A stretch of 64,000 nucleotides of DNA, from contig NC_052018.1 in NCBI RefSeq assembly GCF_015832195.1, positions 65,533,666-65,597,665 of the forward strand. The letters are read 5' to 3'. Of the stretch, positions 53,967-64,000 are shown one piece after another. The notes under the pieces were generated by a model. It ran no database searches, was not told the origin of the DNA, and saw only the letters and a list, made by a program, of their open reading frames with translations. Within the stretch, counting starts at the first letter, position 1. Every line of letters starts with the position of its first letter. The stretch is from Motacilla alba alba. Lineage: Eukaryota > Chordata > Aves > Passeriformes > Motacillidae. The position numbers and the translations under genes were made by a program.

Positions 53967-54779
53967 TCAGAAGAGACAGCTGTATATCTTCCATCTTTTT
54001 CCCAGATTTCTGTTAGGAGCTTCTCTTTCAGATGCCAAACTTAAATTCTCAACCTTACACGATACTAATTACCACCCCCCAACCCTAAGTTCATCAGGAC
54101 AACCCTGATTTCTGTCACAACACGGTAGACCAGGGAAGCTAAAACTATATTCAAAACAGTGAATGAGTGTTCACTGCATTCTCAAACATAAATTCATCCA
54201 CAACAAAGACGAGAGCATCTTCCCTGGCTGGTAGTGACTGCACATACTGAACATACTAGAAAGAGTTTACATTAATTTATTGTTAATCATGGAAAACATG
54301 AAAAGAGCTCCTATTACTAAAGCCCAAACTACTATGTAAGCAGGATGCTACTTCAACCATTACCATCATAGTCTACAGCTATTATTATGTATTACACAAA
54401 AGAGGCAGAAAAAGGTTACACTAAAACATGGCTTTTTACTGCAAGAAAAAAAACCCTCAGGGGGACACATACTTCTGGAAATATTCCAGTTTTATCAGTG
54501 GGCTAGCATCGAAGGAATATATAGTAGCTGCTTTTTTAAGCAGAAATCAAAGTTACCTATCTGCCTCACAAACAAACCAGACCAAAAAAAGAGACATCTC
54601 TAGCTACAGCAGAAATAGTGACCACTAGAATTATAGGGAATTGCAACCTTTTTTATGCCACCCTTATAAAGAAGACTTCTCCCTGTCTGCCCCTGCCTCA
54701 AATATCCTTTCTTCCTAGAGGCAAACCATCTTCCTACCATTCAGAGAATACAGAAGAGTTATTTCCTCCCAAATCATTG

Positions 54780-54783
<4 letters not shown>

Positions 54784-54820
<37 letters not shown>
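54784..54820. repeat. Poly(A) run of about 37 bases
   Basis: This is an uninterrupted A homopolymer in FBXO30 intron 1. The upstream sequence does not resemble a processed transcript I know, and I found no clear flanking duplication. I call it a simple repeat. Its length may be affected by sequencing or assembly. Confidence 0.9.
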
Positions 54821-54824
<4 letters not shown>

Positions 54825-57800
54825 AAGGGGAAAAGAGCCAAAGCAAAACACTGCTTTGACTGAAGTGGATCCTCCACCTGTCTGGCTTTGTTACATTTTA
54901 GAACAGAAGCTCTGACGAAATGACAGAACACTTTCTTCTATCCTTGTTAAACTCAGTTAAAAGAGTGCTAAAAATCAAACGCCAAACTACTAGGCTTTTC
55001 TTTAGAGTACTTTTGTGACAGATCTGCCATGCATTCTTGCTTCCTTGACAGATTTCCCAGAGAAGAAACCCAAAGACCTCAAAGTGCCTTTGGCCACACA
55101 TGGACACAGGACAACCGCACGAGGAACAGCTACACTTGCTGCATGGCTCAGGCACAAAAGCACTCTACCTGTTGAGGTGGTGACAGGGCAGAATCAGCTA
55201 GAGAGCCAGTAGATTTCATGTGTAAAGCACTTCTGAACTTGAACACAGTGTGACTCCTCGACTGCTGCAGATTCTGCAAGAAATGAGATCAGAAGTAAGG
55301 TTTCATTTCAGGTGTAGGTATTACTTTATGTATGTACAATCCCCTGAAAAGGTCATGTGCTCACACTGTCTGGGGCTACAAACGCTGAAATTTTTTGTAG
55401 ATTTTATGGGAATATAAACAAGTTTATAATAGATTTCCCAAGTACAACCTAAGTTCTGTCATTTTAGCTTATTGCTAGCTATTAGTCACACTGGATGGTA
55501 ACCTAATTATATTTAAGGCTGTAAGAGATTATTAAAAGTTATTATTCTGAGCTACTGCACTGAATTCACTGCTCTGACCACTTCAGGAAAAAAAAAAAAA
55601 CAAACTCATATGGAAGACTGCAACAGCTGGAGAACTAAAATAAATAAATAAAGTTAGATTCTTTTGCAAACTGCATTTTAGTCTAGTTAAAATTTGTCCA
55701 TCTTCAGTCTTAATACATGGTAACTTATTGAGCAGTTGCTTACTATTAAAAAGCTTTTTACTGTAACAAGATGCTTCCATTCTTTCATTCCCAAGGATTA
55801 CCACTAAAACGTGAGAGAGGTGAAACTGAGGTGATATGCCCAAAGGAACAATGATATTCTTATCCCAATACCAACTCACAAATCCTCCAGAAAAGCAGGA
55901 AAGAAAATAAGCCATTTCTCAGTAACCAGAAACAGAACTACTGGAAAAAATAATGCATTCTGTATTACAGTAGGTAGTTTTAACCACCCAAAAGAAACAA
56001 AAAATAAATCCTTCTTACATAATATTTTAATTCATACATGCTGCTGCCGAAGAATTCCTGACCTCTGCATACTTAGAGAAATCAGGCCAAACATCTCGTT
56101 AATTTACTGTTTCAGGTCTTACTACACAAGTTTAACCAGGTCCCATAGCAAAATGAGAAAACAACTTCAAAGTAAATAGACTATGAAAGCAACTTCTCTC
56201 CAACATCCTACACTGAAGTGCAATGTCATGTATTCTGTCCATATTATTTTTTCTGTTGAAAATATACCCTTGTTAACAGACAATGGCCTGACTAATATGT
56301 AGCAATATAGAGAGTACACAAAAAAATTTAAGACATACCCACAAGGATACCTTATCAGATTACACTGAAGTAGAAATGATGGGAGTTTGTCTCAAAATAT
56401 TTTGAAAAATTTGAAGTAAAACAAAAATATTAGATATTATATGAGAAAGTTTTAACAACTTCATTCTATTTTCAGGTATTTCCCTTTCTTATCAAATGAA
56501 AGAAACTTTTTGCAGCAACTGTCAGGCTTTTCCCCTTTCCAAGCTGCTTGGTTTTAAAACCAACAAAACATTTAAAAAAAAATAGTTTTAAATAAAACTA
56601 TTGTCTAAACCAAACATCACCTATCTCAAAGAGTTGACGACAGAAAGTTGGGAATATATCTCATAGTGAGCATGTTATACCAGCTCTTTCAATATGTTTC
56701 TAACGTGAATGAAGAACTGGAAAACATGAGCGATCATCTTTACTACAAGTTCGCACAGAGTTTCAGGACATCTGATTATTCATCAATTTGTTATCTCTAA
56801 TATCATTTAGACCACCGTTTCCAAATGTCAACAGGCTTGATGCTATTTCTTTTTGCCCAAGGACTCCAGCTGAATGATCCTATCCAAACACATTCCTTAT
56901 CTGGCGACAACAGTGACTCAGACAAAACAAGGTTTTGTAAGAGCATTAAAGCTTTGCCAATAAAGCACACTCCTATAAAGATCCTATTTGCAATGAATCT
57001 TGCAAATTCACACCAACAAATTTCTCTGTCAAACAGGACTTTTGGAAAACTACAGTTTGTACTAGAGATGTTTCTAAATGGGCAAATAAAAGCTCGAACT
57101 TCAACAAAACATCACCCACCTTCCAGCACCTCTGCAGCCAAGTCTAAGCCAGGTATCTACACTCAGCCTCAACCACTACCTAGAGTTTTACATGAACAGC
57201 TGTAACTATATCACTCAGAAACTTACCTCACCATGCCTCTCATTCTCCAGTCTTAAGTTTAGACCTATCATTTTTTCATTGTGATCTCACATTAAGAGCT
57301 CAGATCAATGTTGGACATTTGGTAAGAAACAGCACAATCTACTCAACCGGATGCTGTATTGACTGTAGGTGTTTGCAGAGTCCTGAAGCTTCAAACAGCA
57401 TTAAAAGATTACTAAAAGATGATAATAAGACATCAAGTGTCGCATCAGAAACTATTAAAAACAGCTTGCAAAGAAAGTCAGAATCTAGAGCTCCCTTGTC
57501 ATTTTAACTCTCTTGGTCTGTTTCAGTTTATATTACAAGACTTTTCAGTCTTTTTCCTTCATTCAATATTGAGACTAGACAGTGCCCTGACACTTAGGAC
57601 AGCTTACACAGATTTCTCTGTGACCATCAATAATGGAAATATTTGTTTCTTTGTGGTCTGCTCAGGAATACTTACCACCCCTTATACAATCTAACCATCT
57701 CACCAAGAGATACATTTATTCTCATTATGCAGATAGGGAAACTGAAGGGAAATTGTCACCAGTACAATGATGACTATACATGATTCCCTGCTCCCATCTT

Positions 57801-59778
57801 TATTCCACTGGACCTCATTGTCAGAGGCAAACAGCATTTGCCTCCTTTTAGATAGAGCCCACCAAAGAAATAGGTCTATCAATATGAGGGAAATTTTACT
57901 CCTTTTAGTTCAATTGGACTGAAGGAAAACCAGGGGTTTCTTACACAGCTGAAATCTGCAGCAGCCACAGGAACTCATTTGAAGACTAATAACCATATGC
58001 TTTCTCCTTCACAAAGCTGTAGACTACACCCTCTGTTGTAGACACTCCTTACAACCTAAAAACCTGGCTGTACAAAACCAAGCAGAAATCTTGTCCAGAA
58101 GCTTTCCAACCAGATACTGCTTGTTAAATGCAGCACTTACTTTGCCCATTAGACTTCTAACTTTGAAGAAGAAGGCAAGAAAAATATAACCCGAATTTAA
58201 GAATTTAATTGCGCAAATGCAGAATTTAGTGCAAAAGAAAGAATATTCAGGCAGCAGAGTAAAAACACTGCTTTTGCATCGCTTTTGCCCATTCTGCTGG
58301 GATTCTCCTGTTTTCTAGCACCTTCTAACTTTGGAAGCAAATGAGAGAAGAGACCCTACAAAAAGTCTCAGCTTGCAATACAATCCAAATTCACTCTCTC
58401 TAATCTATTTCTTCTCTCAATGAAACTTGACCACTATGGGGAAATTCCACATAGATATTTACATGCATGCAGAGTAAAGCTGCCAGTGTATTCCAGGTAC
58501 TCGACTTGCTCACCAACAAAGTTCTTCTAATATTTTCTGTACTTCTGGGAGAAGGGTGCAGGGGGGAAGGCCATAGATAATTGACATCCTCCTCAAACCG
58601 GATGCATGCACCTTAACCCCTCAAATCACAGCACCAGTTAAGGTGTATCACATCAATGTGAAGCAGAAGGCAGCAGCTTTCCAGGTGAAGGACTTAACCA
58701 TCAAGTACTGCACACCAATTCTAGAGAAAGCAGAGGAGATATCCTGCCTTAAGTGCTAGCACTAGCAAGGTGAGGCTGTTACTTCAGGGGCACTGGGTTT
58801 GGACTAGTATGCTAACAAAAAATACTTCTCTGGCATTATTAACAACACAAACAGCGAAAGGGAAACAAGGATTATGAAAAGCTCCTCAGCCAAATCCGAG
58901 CGGAGCTTTACAGAACAAAAGAAAGCCACCTCTCCGGCCCATGGGTTATTTCCCTTAAGAATTTGGAAGACCCGCTGCGAACAACAGCGACGCTAGAACT
59001 TTTGGAAGTGAGGCCACACCACCGTTCCAAGACGCGAGCCGTTCCACGAGCTGCTGTCATCTCCCTGTACGCTTCTGACTGCCGACCCGTGGGGTTACAG
59101 GAGTACAGCCACACAACCCTCGTTACCTTCGTAAAGGAGGGAAACAAAGGCTCCACCGCACGTCAAAAAACTGCCATTAAGAAAAGGGACTGAGAGGAGA
59201 GAGAAAACACCACCTCTTGCACGGTCTGAGCACATCTACTCGAAATAACACAAACACGGGGGATTAGAGAAGGATTTCAGCAATACCTCTGGACTATTTG
59301 CTCTCTTCTCCCTCCTTTCACGCCGAAAGGCGACTCTCCGACTGCGGTCTCACAGCCCCAGGCAGACCCCGGCCCCACGCCCTTCCCACGTGCGATCGCG
59401 ACAGCCCGACAGCTCTGGCACCACGGCGGGGTCAGAGGAAGCGCCCGCGGCACCGCTCGCTCCGCCGCCACCCGCGGGCCCGGCGGCAGCGGCCACCCGA
59501 CACGACACGGCCCGGCCCGGCCGGCACACACCCGGCGCTCCGGGGGCACGGGGGCCGCGCGAGGAGGAGGCGGCGCCGGCGGAGCCGCACACCGAGCCCC
59601 TCGCGGCCCCTTCCAACGGCGACCCGGCAGGGGTGGCGGCGGGGAGGCGCCCCCGGCCGCTCGGGCCCCCGCGGGGCCGCCATCTGTTTACCGCCCGGCT
59701 GCCGGGCAGCGGGCGCGGCCGCGGGCGGGCGCAGGGCCCGGCTCTCCCCGCCACTCGCGGACAGCAGCGGCGGCTCAC

Positions 59779-59990
59779 CCGTCCCCGTCGCTCCGCAGGC
59801 AGGCGAGCAGGCGCGGGAGCCTGCGCTGCGCCTCGCGCTTTCCCCCCGCCGGGCTCCGGCCGCCACCGCACTCGGTCCCCTTCTCTTCTCTTCTTCTCGC
59901 TTCGCTTCGCTCCGCCTCTCCCGGCCCGGCCTCGCCGCCCGCGGGGCTCCCGGCGCGGCCCCGCTCCGGCCGCGCCCCCGCCGGCCGCGC
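59779..59990 (-). other. FBXO30: Predicted FBXO30 noncoding exon 1 (upper bound uncertain)
   Basis: On the minus strand, GGGACGG|GTGAGCC gives a consensus donor with the exon's last base at 59,779. It lies about 250-280 bp downstream of the clustered GC boxes. This fits the human gene structure, in which a noncoding first exon in a CpG island splices to the long coding exon. The transcription start near 59,990 is a guess from the GC boxes. Other GT donors in the island cannot be excluded. Confidence 0.4.
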
Positions 59991-60031
59991 GCGCGCGCGT
60001 GCCAGGGACAGGGCCAGCGAGCGCGCGGCGC

Positions 60032-60062
60032 GGGGCGGGGCGGGGCCGTCGGGGGGCGGGGC
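60032..60062. promoter_or_regulatory. Clustered GC boxes (SP1/KLF-type)
   Basis: GGGGCGGGGCGGGGC at 60,032-60,046 and GGGGGCGGGG at 60,053-60,062 form three overlapping or adjacent GC boxes. They sit in the FBXO30 island just upstream of the predicted exon 1. Confidence 0.65.
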
Positions 60063-60141
60063 CGGGGGCCGGGAGCGCGCGCGCTCGCGCCGGCACGGCC
60101 CCGTTCCCCCTCGGCGGAGGGGGCGGGGTGCCCGGATGTCG

Positions 60142-60153
60142 TGCGCGTGCGCG
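60142..60153 (-). promoter_or_regulatory. NRF1-type palindromic site
   Basis: TGCGCGTGCGCG fits the NRF1 consensus YGCGCRTGCGCR. Such sites are common in CpG-island promoters of broadly expressed genes. Occupancy is inferred only. Confidence 0.45.
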
Positions 60154-60228
60154 GAGGCTGCCGAGGCCGGGAGTGGCGTGTGGGGCCCGGAGCGCGCCGC
60201 CGCCCCGGGGCTGCGGGCCGGCACTGCC

Positions 60229-60263
60229 TGCCCTGCCCTGCCCTGCCCTGCCCTGCCCTGCCC
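60229..60263. repeat. (TGCCC)7 pentanucleotide microsatellite
   Basis: Seven perfect TGCCC units lie in the distal part of the FBXO30 CpG island, preceded by a related GCACTGCC. It is likely to vary in length between individuals. Confidence 0.92.
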
Positions 60264-60420
60264 GTGGGGTCACTGCTCCGGCAGCTCTCCCGAGCCCTCC
60301 TGTGCGGGCTGAGGGCACAGCGAGCACGGCTGCTGTCTTGATCCAGACAGTCCCGCTCCGCTCGCCTGGGGCCGGATCATCAGCCTTGGTTCCAGCGTAG
60401 AGCCACCACCGCCACCACAA

Positions 60421-63400
60421 TCCATCCCGTAACCAAAGTCGCCTTTCCGAGTTCTCTGCAGGCGCTGGGCCTTGCTAAAAGCTCTCACCTCAGCAAATCC
60501 TTTCCTGCCAGCCATCGGTAACACCGCAGTACTGGCAATGCTTCTCTAACACCTTTCTTGGAGTGTGTTAGGCTTATGGTCCAGAACTTCATTCCCAGAA
60601 ACTTGGCCATACACCCACAGGTGCTGGTGGCTGAGCCTTCCTTTGCAGGTCCTACCCTTTGGCCTATGGAAGCCAGTCCTTTTAAGAGGTTGTAGCTAGG
60701 TAAGAATTATACAGGGTGTTACCCCTGTAAGGGTTCTTATTCCTCATATGCATGCCATGTTTTAAGGGGCTGCAGTGTGTCTTAAGAGTCCTGAAAAAAA
60801 AAAAAATTACCATATCCTTTTTTCAGCGGGAGAATACTAAATACAGCTAGATATGTGTGGCCACAGAAGATACAGGAAAAGGAGATTATTTAATTGGCAA
60901 GAAAAATTATTTTTTCTGTAAACTTCCAGGAAAACCTTGTTGGTCTGCACCCAGCTTTTGAAGACTTTATTTCCATATTACCATTTGAGTAGATTTTTGT
61001 TGGAGAGAGGTTATACATGTTTAAGAGCTGGCCAAATAGATCCTCCTAATCTCTCAGCACCTAACCCAGGTGTGGGGAGTAAGTAAAAATGTGACTGTTT
61101 CAACTTTGACATTTATCATCTTAGAAAAATCTTACTTTTTCTTAGTTTTAGAGAGCACAAAGGGAAGGCTCATTTCAATAAGAAATCATTTCCATGTTAG
61201 CTATGTAAGACAAAATGTAAGATGACCTTAATATTGAGACCTCATTGCCAACACTTGCTATAATAAGCACTCTCAGGATTGCCCCACCCTTATATGACAG
61301 CCTTAGTCTTCCTTGATGCTGAGGACAGGCCTTTTTTTCCCTCATAGGTTTGATTATAGGATCTGTATATGTTAATCTAGCCAAGTGAGCTCCCGAAGAT
61401 GGTAGGGATTGGCATCATGACTCAGAGGAGCCAAGCAGAATCGTTTCATCTGCTCATCAGACAATTACATGAATTGCTGGGCAGAATCCATGCAGACAGC
61501 CACTGGTTTTCACAACTGCCTCTCACTGGCAATGCCTGCTGTGGGACAGGTGAGGTTACTGAGCTGCTCACTGTCCCCACAGTGGAGTCTGCTTGCTGGC
61601 TGGCTCAGGTATTCATTACACGGGCTCTTGCAGGGCTTTTGTGGCTGGCTGGCTCTGTGCTGGAGCTGAGCGTCTACGACAGAAGCGGGGCTTTTTATTT
61701 TAATTGCTTCTTTTGAGTGAGGAGAATGAATTTCTGTGGCTTGGACTTCCTTTCTCATACTTTAACTGAGACTTGTCTGGTCATTCAGGGGACAGCCTGT
61801 TTCTTCTCTAATGCTCTGGTGCATATACTTGCTCAGGGTCCCACATCCCATAGTACCCCACCTGAAAATCATCATAATTCTCATGAACTGCTGTTTAAGG
61901 TAAACAAGTGAATTTTAATCATGCAGTTTGGCTACTACCACTGACCTACAAACCAGGAGGTCTTTGAGGATTCACTGGGTGAGCCACTGGAGGGGTTATT
62001 TTCTACTGGCCTAAATCCAAAATGATTGAAACTTCATTCTGGTTACTCACAAATGGAAAATGAATATCCGTATCTGGTCCGCTATTGTTCTGTACATGAC
62101 CCTGCCGCTGAAGCCAACAGGAGAGTGAAGTGTAAATTCTTGAGGCACTGTGATTTGTGTCTCTCCCTTCATCTGAAGTAAAGTCTACATCAAATGCCAA
62201 GGCAGTTGCTGAGGTGTGCAAACGATCTCCTGTAAGGGAGTGGCTGTGTGTGAAATAAACCACATTTACTCCTAAGGTTGTGGGTAGTGCAATTTGTTTG
62301 CTGTCACTTTCTACAAAATGTGAATTATTTAACCACTTTCTAATTTCAAATTTGAACTATCACAGTCGATTTTCCCTGATGGGTAATAATGTCTGGAAAT
62401 TCTTTCAGCATGGAGATACAGAGCGGGAAAACAAATTTCAGGTGTTTCCGAAGTGCATTTGCAAGTGGGTTTACTAATGCACGAGCGTTCATATATAGCA
62501 GCGTGTAAAAATAAACAGCTGAGACCTGCCCACAAAGCCACACATGCAATTTGCACTGCACAGCTTTGACAGCAGGATGTTTCCAAACAGCAGAGACCTC
62601 AAAAGAAGTTTTTTGCAGCTCTTGAGCTTATGTTTGCAATCTAAGCCCATCAAAAGGTCTGATACTCACTTTAATGCCTTTATGCTTATATCTTTTCAAG
62701 CAAATCCTCTCCTCTTTAACAAGGTCCTTTGTCATTTAAAAAAAAGGCTATTGAAGTAGCATAGTGTATTATAGTAATACCTTTTCTAAAGCTTTTTGAG
62801 TTGATATTTTAAAACATCTGGAACATTGATTATAAAAGAAGCTGCCTGATAAGCTAATGAATTTTGGGATTTTGCATTGTTTCATCCTGCTCTGTCTTTA
62901 GCATAAGAAGGGTTTTTTGGTAAGAAAATCTGCCCTCTGGGGTCAGATGTTTCAATGTCAGCATAACTGCCCACCTACCTAGTTACAACCATTCAAGCTG
63001 CAGTGGGTGGTTGCTGCAGTTGTTTTGTGGGAATTCTTGGTCGTCTGACTCAGGTTCTGGGATATAAATGCCTTCAGAATCACAGAATGGTTGGAGTTGC
63101 AAGGGTCCTCTGGAGGCCATCTAGTCCAGCCCCCTGCCAAAGCAGATTCATCTGGAGCAGGTTACATTGGATTGCATCCAAGCAGGTTTTGAGTATTTCC
63201 AGAGGAGATTCCACAACCTAAAAAAGTCAATGAAATTTTAATCCTGCCAAATTGGACTCCCTTGGTTGATTGTAGACCTGGGAGGAAGAGTGTGATTGTT
63301 AGAGAAACTAAGCATCACAGTGGTGGTCTTCTAAACAAAAGGAACTTAAAATTATTCAGTGCCATACTCATGTGCAGGATATGATTTTCTGGGATATGAT

Positions 63401-64000
63401 ATTGCCTCTTCAAGTCAGGAGTTGCTTTCATGGGGAAGAGCTGTTTTCAGCCATGTGGGTCTCTCCTGTGGTTTCTCAGGGGCTTCATCCTGTATGATCC
63501 ATCCACTATGAGAGGATGAATCAGACTCCAGTCTAAAGGGAAAACTGTCCATGATTTGGAGTTGCATCTCCCATTATGGATGACAGCTAGGCTAGACAGG
63601 ACTGTAGGACTGAATTGTTCCTAAAGTTGTCTAAGTACAGCATAGCACAGGGAGCCTGATGGAGCTGTGTCTGATTTGGAGTAGTGGAAAGAGGGAAGAG
63701 TTGGGGCCTCTGACACCACATTTGAGAGGAGCTGTGTGAATGGCTGAGTTTTACAGAGCAGCATCAGGAGACCTCTGTGAGCTCATGGCAGGTTTGACTT
63801 GGAAGCTGCAGTGCTCAGGAGGATCATTGCATCTCCTGAGCTTAATAGCCCAAAACTGGGTTTTAGCAGAACTAGAGTGGCCCATTAAATAAATAAAAAA
63901 CAGTGACATAACACCTTCACTGGATGTAATTCTCTTTGGCACTAGTAAGTTCTTTGTATAGCTACACTTCAGCAATTTTTATCTGTTAGTATTTTTATTT
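60421..64000. other. Upstream flank of FBXO30, no gene recognised
   Basis: In mammals the next gene in this direction is SHPRH. I looked for its C-terminal coding sequence on the minus strand and did not find it in these 3.6 kb. The stretch contains a CR1 fragment (63,075-63,219) and one exon-like open segment on the minus strand (62,051-62,229). Otherwise I see nothing I can name. Confidence 0.6.
63075..63219 (-). mobile_element. CR1 LINE 3' fragment
   Basis: CAGAATCACAGAATGGTTGG opens the reversed CR1 3' end. It is followed by CCATCTAGTCCAGCCCCCTG, AGCAGGTTACATTGGATTGC and GGAGATTCCACAACCT, all typical of a CR1 subfamily. It lies in the upstream flank of FBXO30. Confidence 0.93.

Larger units (their letters stand above)
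48415..59778 (-). other. FBXO30: FBXO30 intron 1 (about 11.4 kb)
   Basis: This AT-rich intron runs from the main coding exon to the predicted noncoding exon 1. It contains a solo LTR in antisense orientation (53,611-53,966), a 37-base poly(A) run (54,784-54,820) and a GC-richer CpG-poor block (about 50,650-51,140). CpG density rises from about 58,960 on, at the shore of the promoter island. Other stretches (48,450-50,600, 51,150-53,600, 54,000-54,780 and 54,830-58,900) show nothing recognisable. Confidence 0.7.
59290..60420. promoter_or_regulatory. FBXO30: CpG island promoter of FBXO30
   Basis: This is the most GC- and CpG-rich kilobase of the window, about 11-12 kb upstream of the FBXO30 ATG, where its noncoding first exon is expected. 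It contains overlapping GC boxes (60,032-60,046 and 60,053-60,062), an NRF1-type site TGCGCGTGCGCG (60,142-60,153) and a YY1-like GGCCGCCATCT (59,675-59,685). No TATA box is seen. The long open frames on both strands here come from high GC and lack protein-like composition, so I do not call them genes. Confidence 0.8.

Noticed and set aside
59298..60420. Long open frames on both strands (up to 356 codons) in the FBXO30 CpG island
   Set aside because: They are Arg/Pro/Ala/Gly-rich products of high GC with few stop codons, overlap each other in several frames, and show no domain.
62346..62561. 71-codon minus-strand frame upstream of the exon-like segment
   Set aside because: It looked protein-like at first, but there is no donor or acceptor at its edges and no recognisable family.

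Overview
This window is vertebrate nuclear DNA, most likely from a bird. The evidence is four CR1 LINE fragments, two of them with the avian-type CR1 3' end of repeated ATTCTRTG octamers (one on each strand), plus ERV-type LTRs and two genes that match vertebrate orthologues exon by exon. Most of the sequence is AT-rich intronic or intergenic DNA. I recognise only two protein-coding genes, both on the minus strand. Their order matches the mammalian EPM2A - FBXO30 neighbourhood (human 6q24).

Layout. (1) 1-27,869: the 5' part of EPM2A (laforin, glycogen phosphatase). Exon 1 (27,608-27,869) and exon 2 (15,685-15,859) encode the carbohydrate-binding CBM20 half. The exons for the dual-specificity phosphatase half were not found in 1-15,684 and should lie to the left of the window. 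(2) 27,350-28,190: a CpG island at the EPM2A start, with an 18-bp minisatellite. (3) 28,190-42,550: intergenic DNA with no recognisable gene, but with a dispersed-repeat-like block near 39 kb and a perfect 51-bp tandem duplication at 40.5 kb. (4) about 42,555-60,000: FBXO30 (F-box only protein 30). Its long coding exon is 46,326-48,398 and its last coding exon 45,274-45,477, for a predicted 758 aa. A long 3'UTR ends near 42,560, intron 1 is about 11 kb, and a noncoding first exon is predicted inside the 59.3-60.4 kb CpG island. (5) 60,420-64,000: upstream flank of FBXO30 with a CR1 fragment and one exon-like open segment.

The two genes do not form an operon-like unit. Laforin removes phosphate from glycogen. 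FBXO30 is the substrate receptor of an SCF ubiquitin ligase. Their adjacency is conserved synteny. The unexplained sequence is mainly a set of fold-back inverted repeats with 2-4 nt loops (the best has 36-bp arms at 20,445-20,520), recent tandem duplications, and two LTRs lying antisense inside host introns. I saw no convincing new biological system, no tRNA or rRNA gene and no CRISPR-like array.
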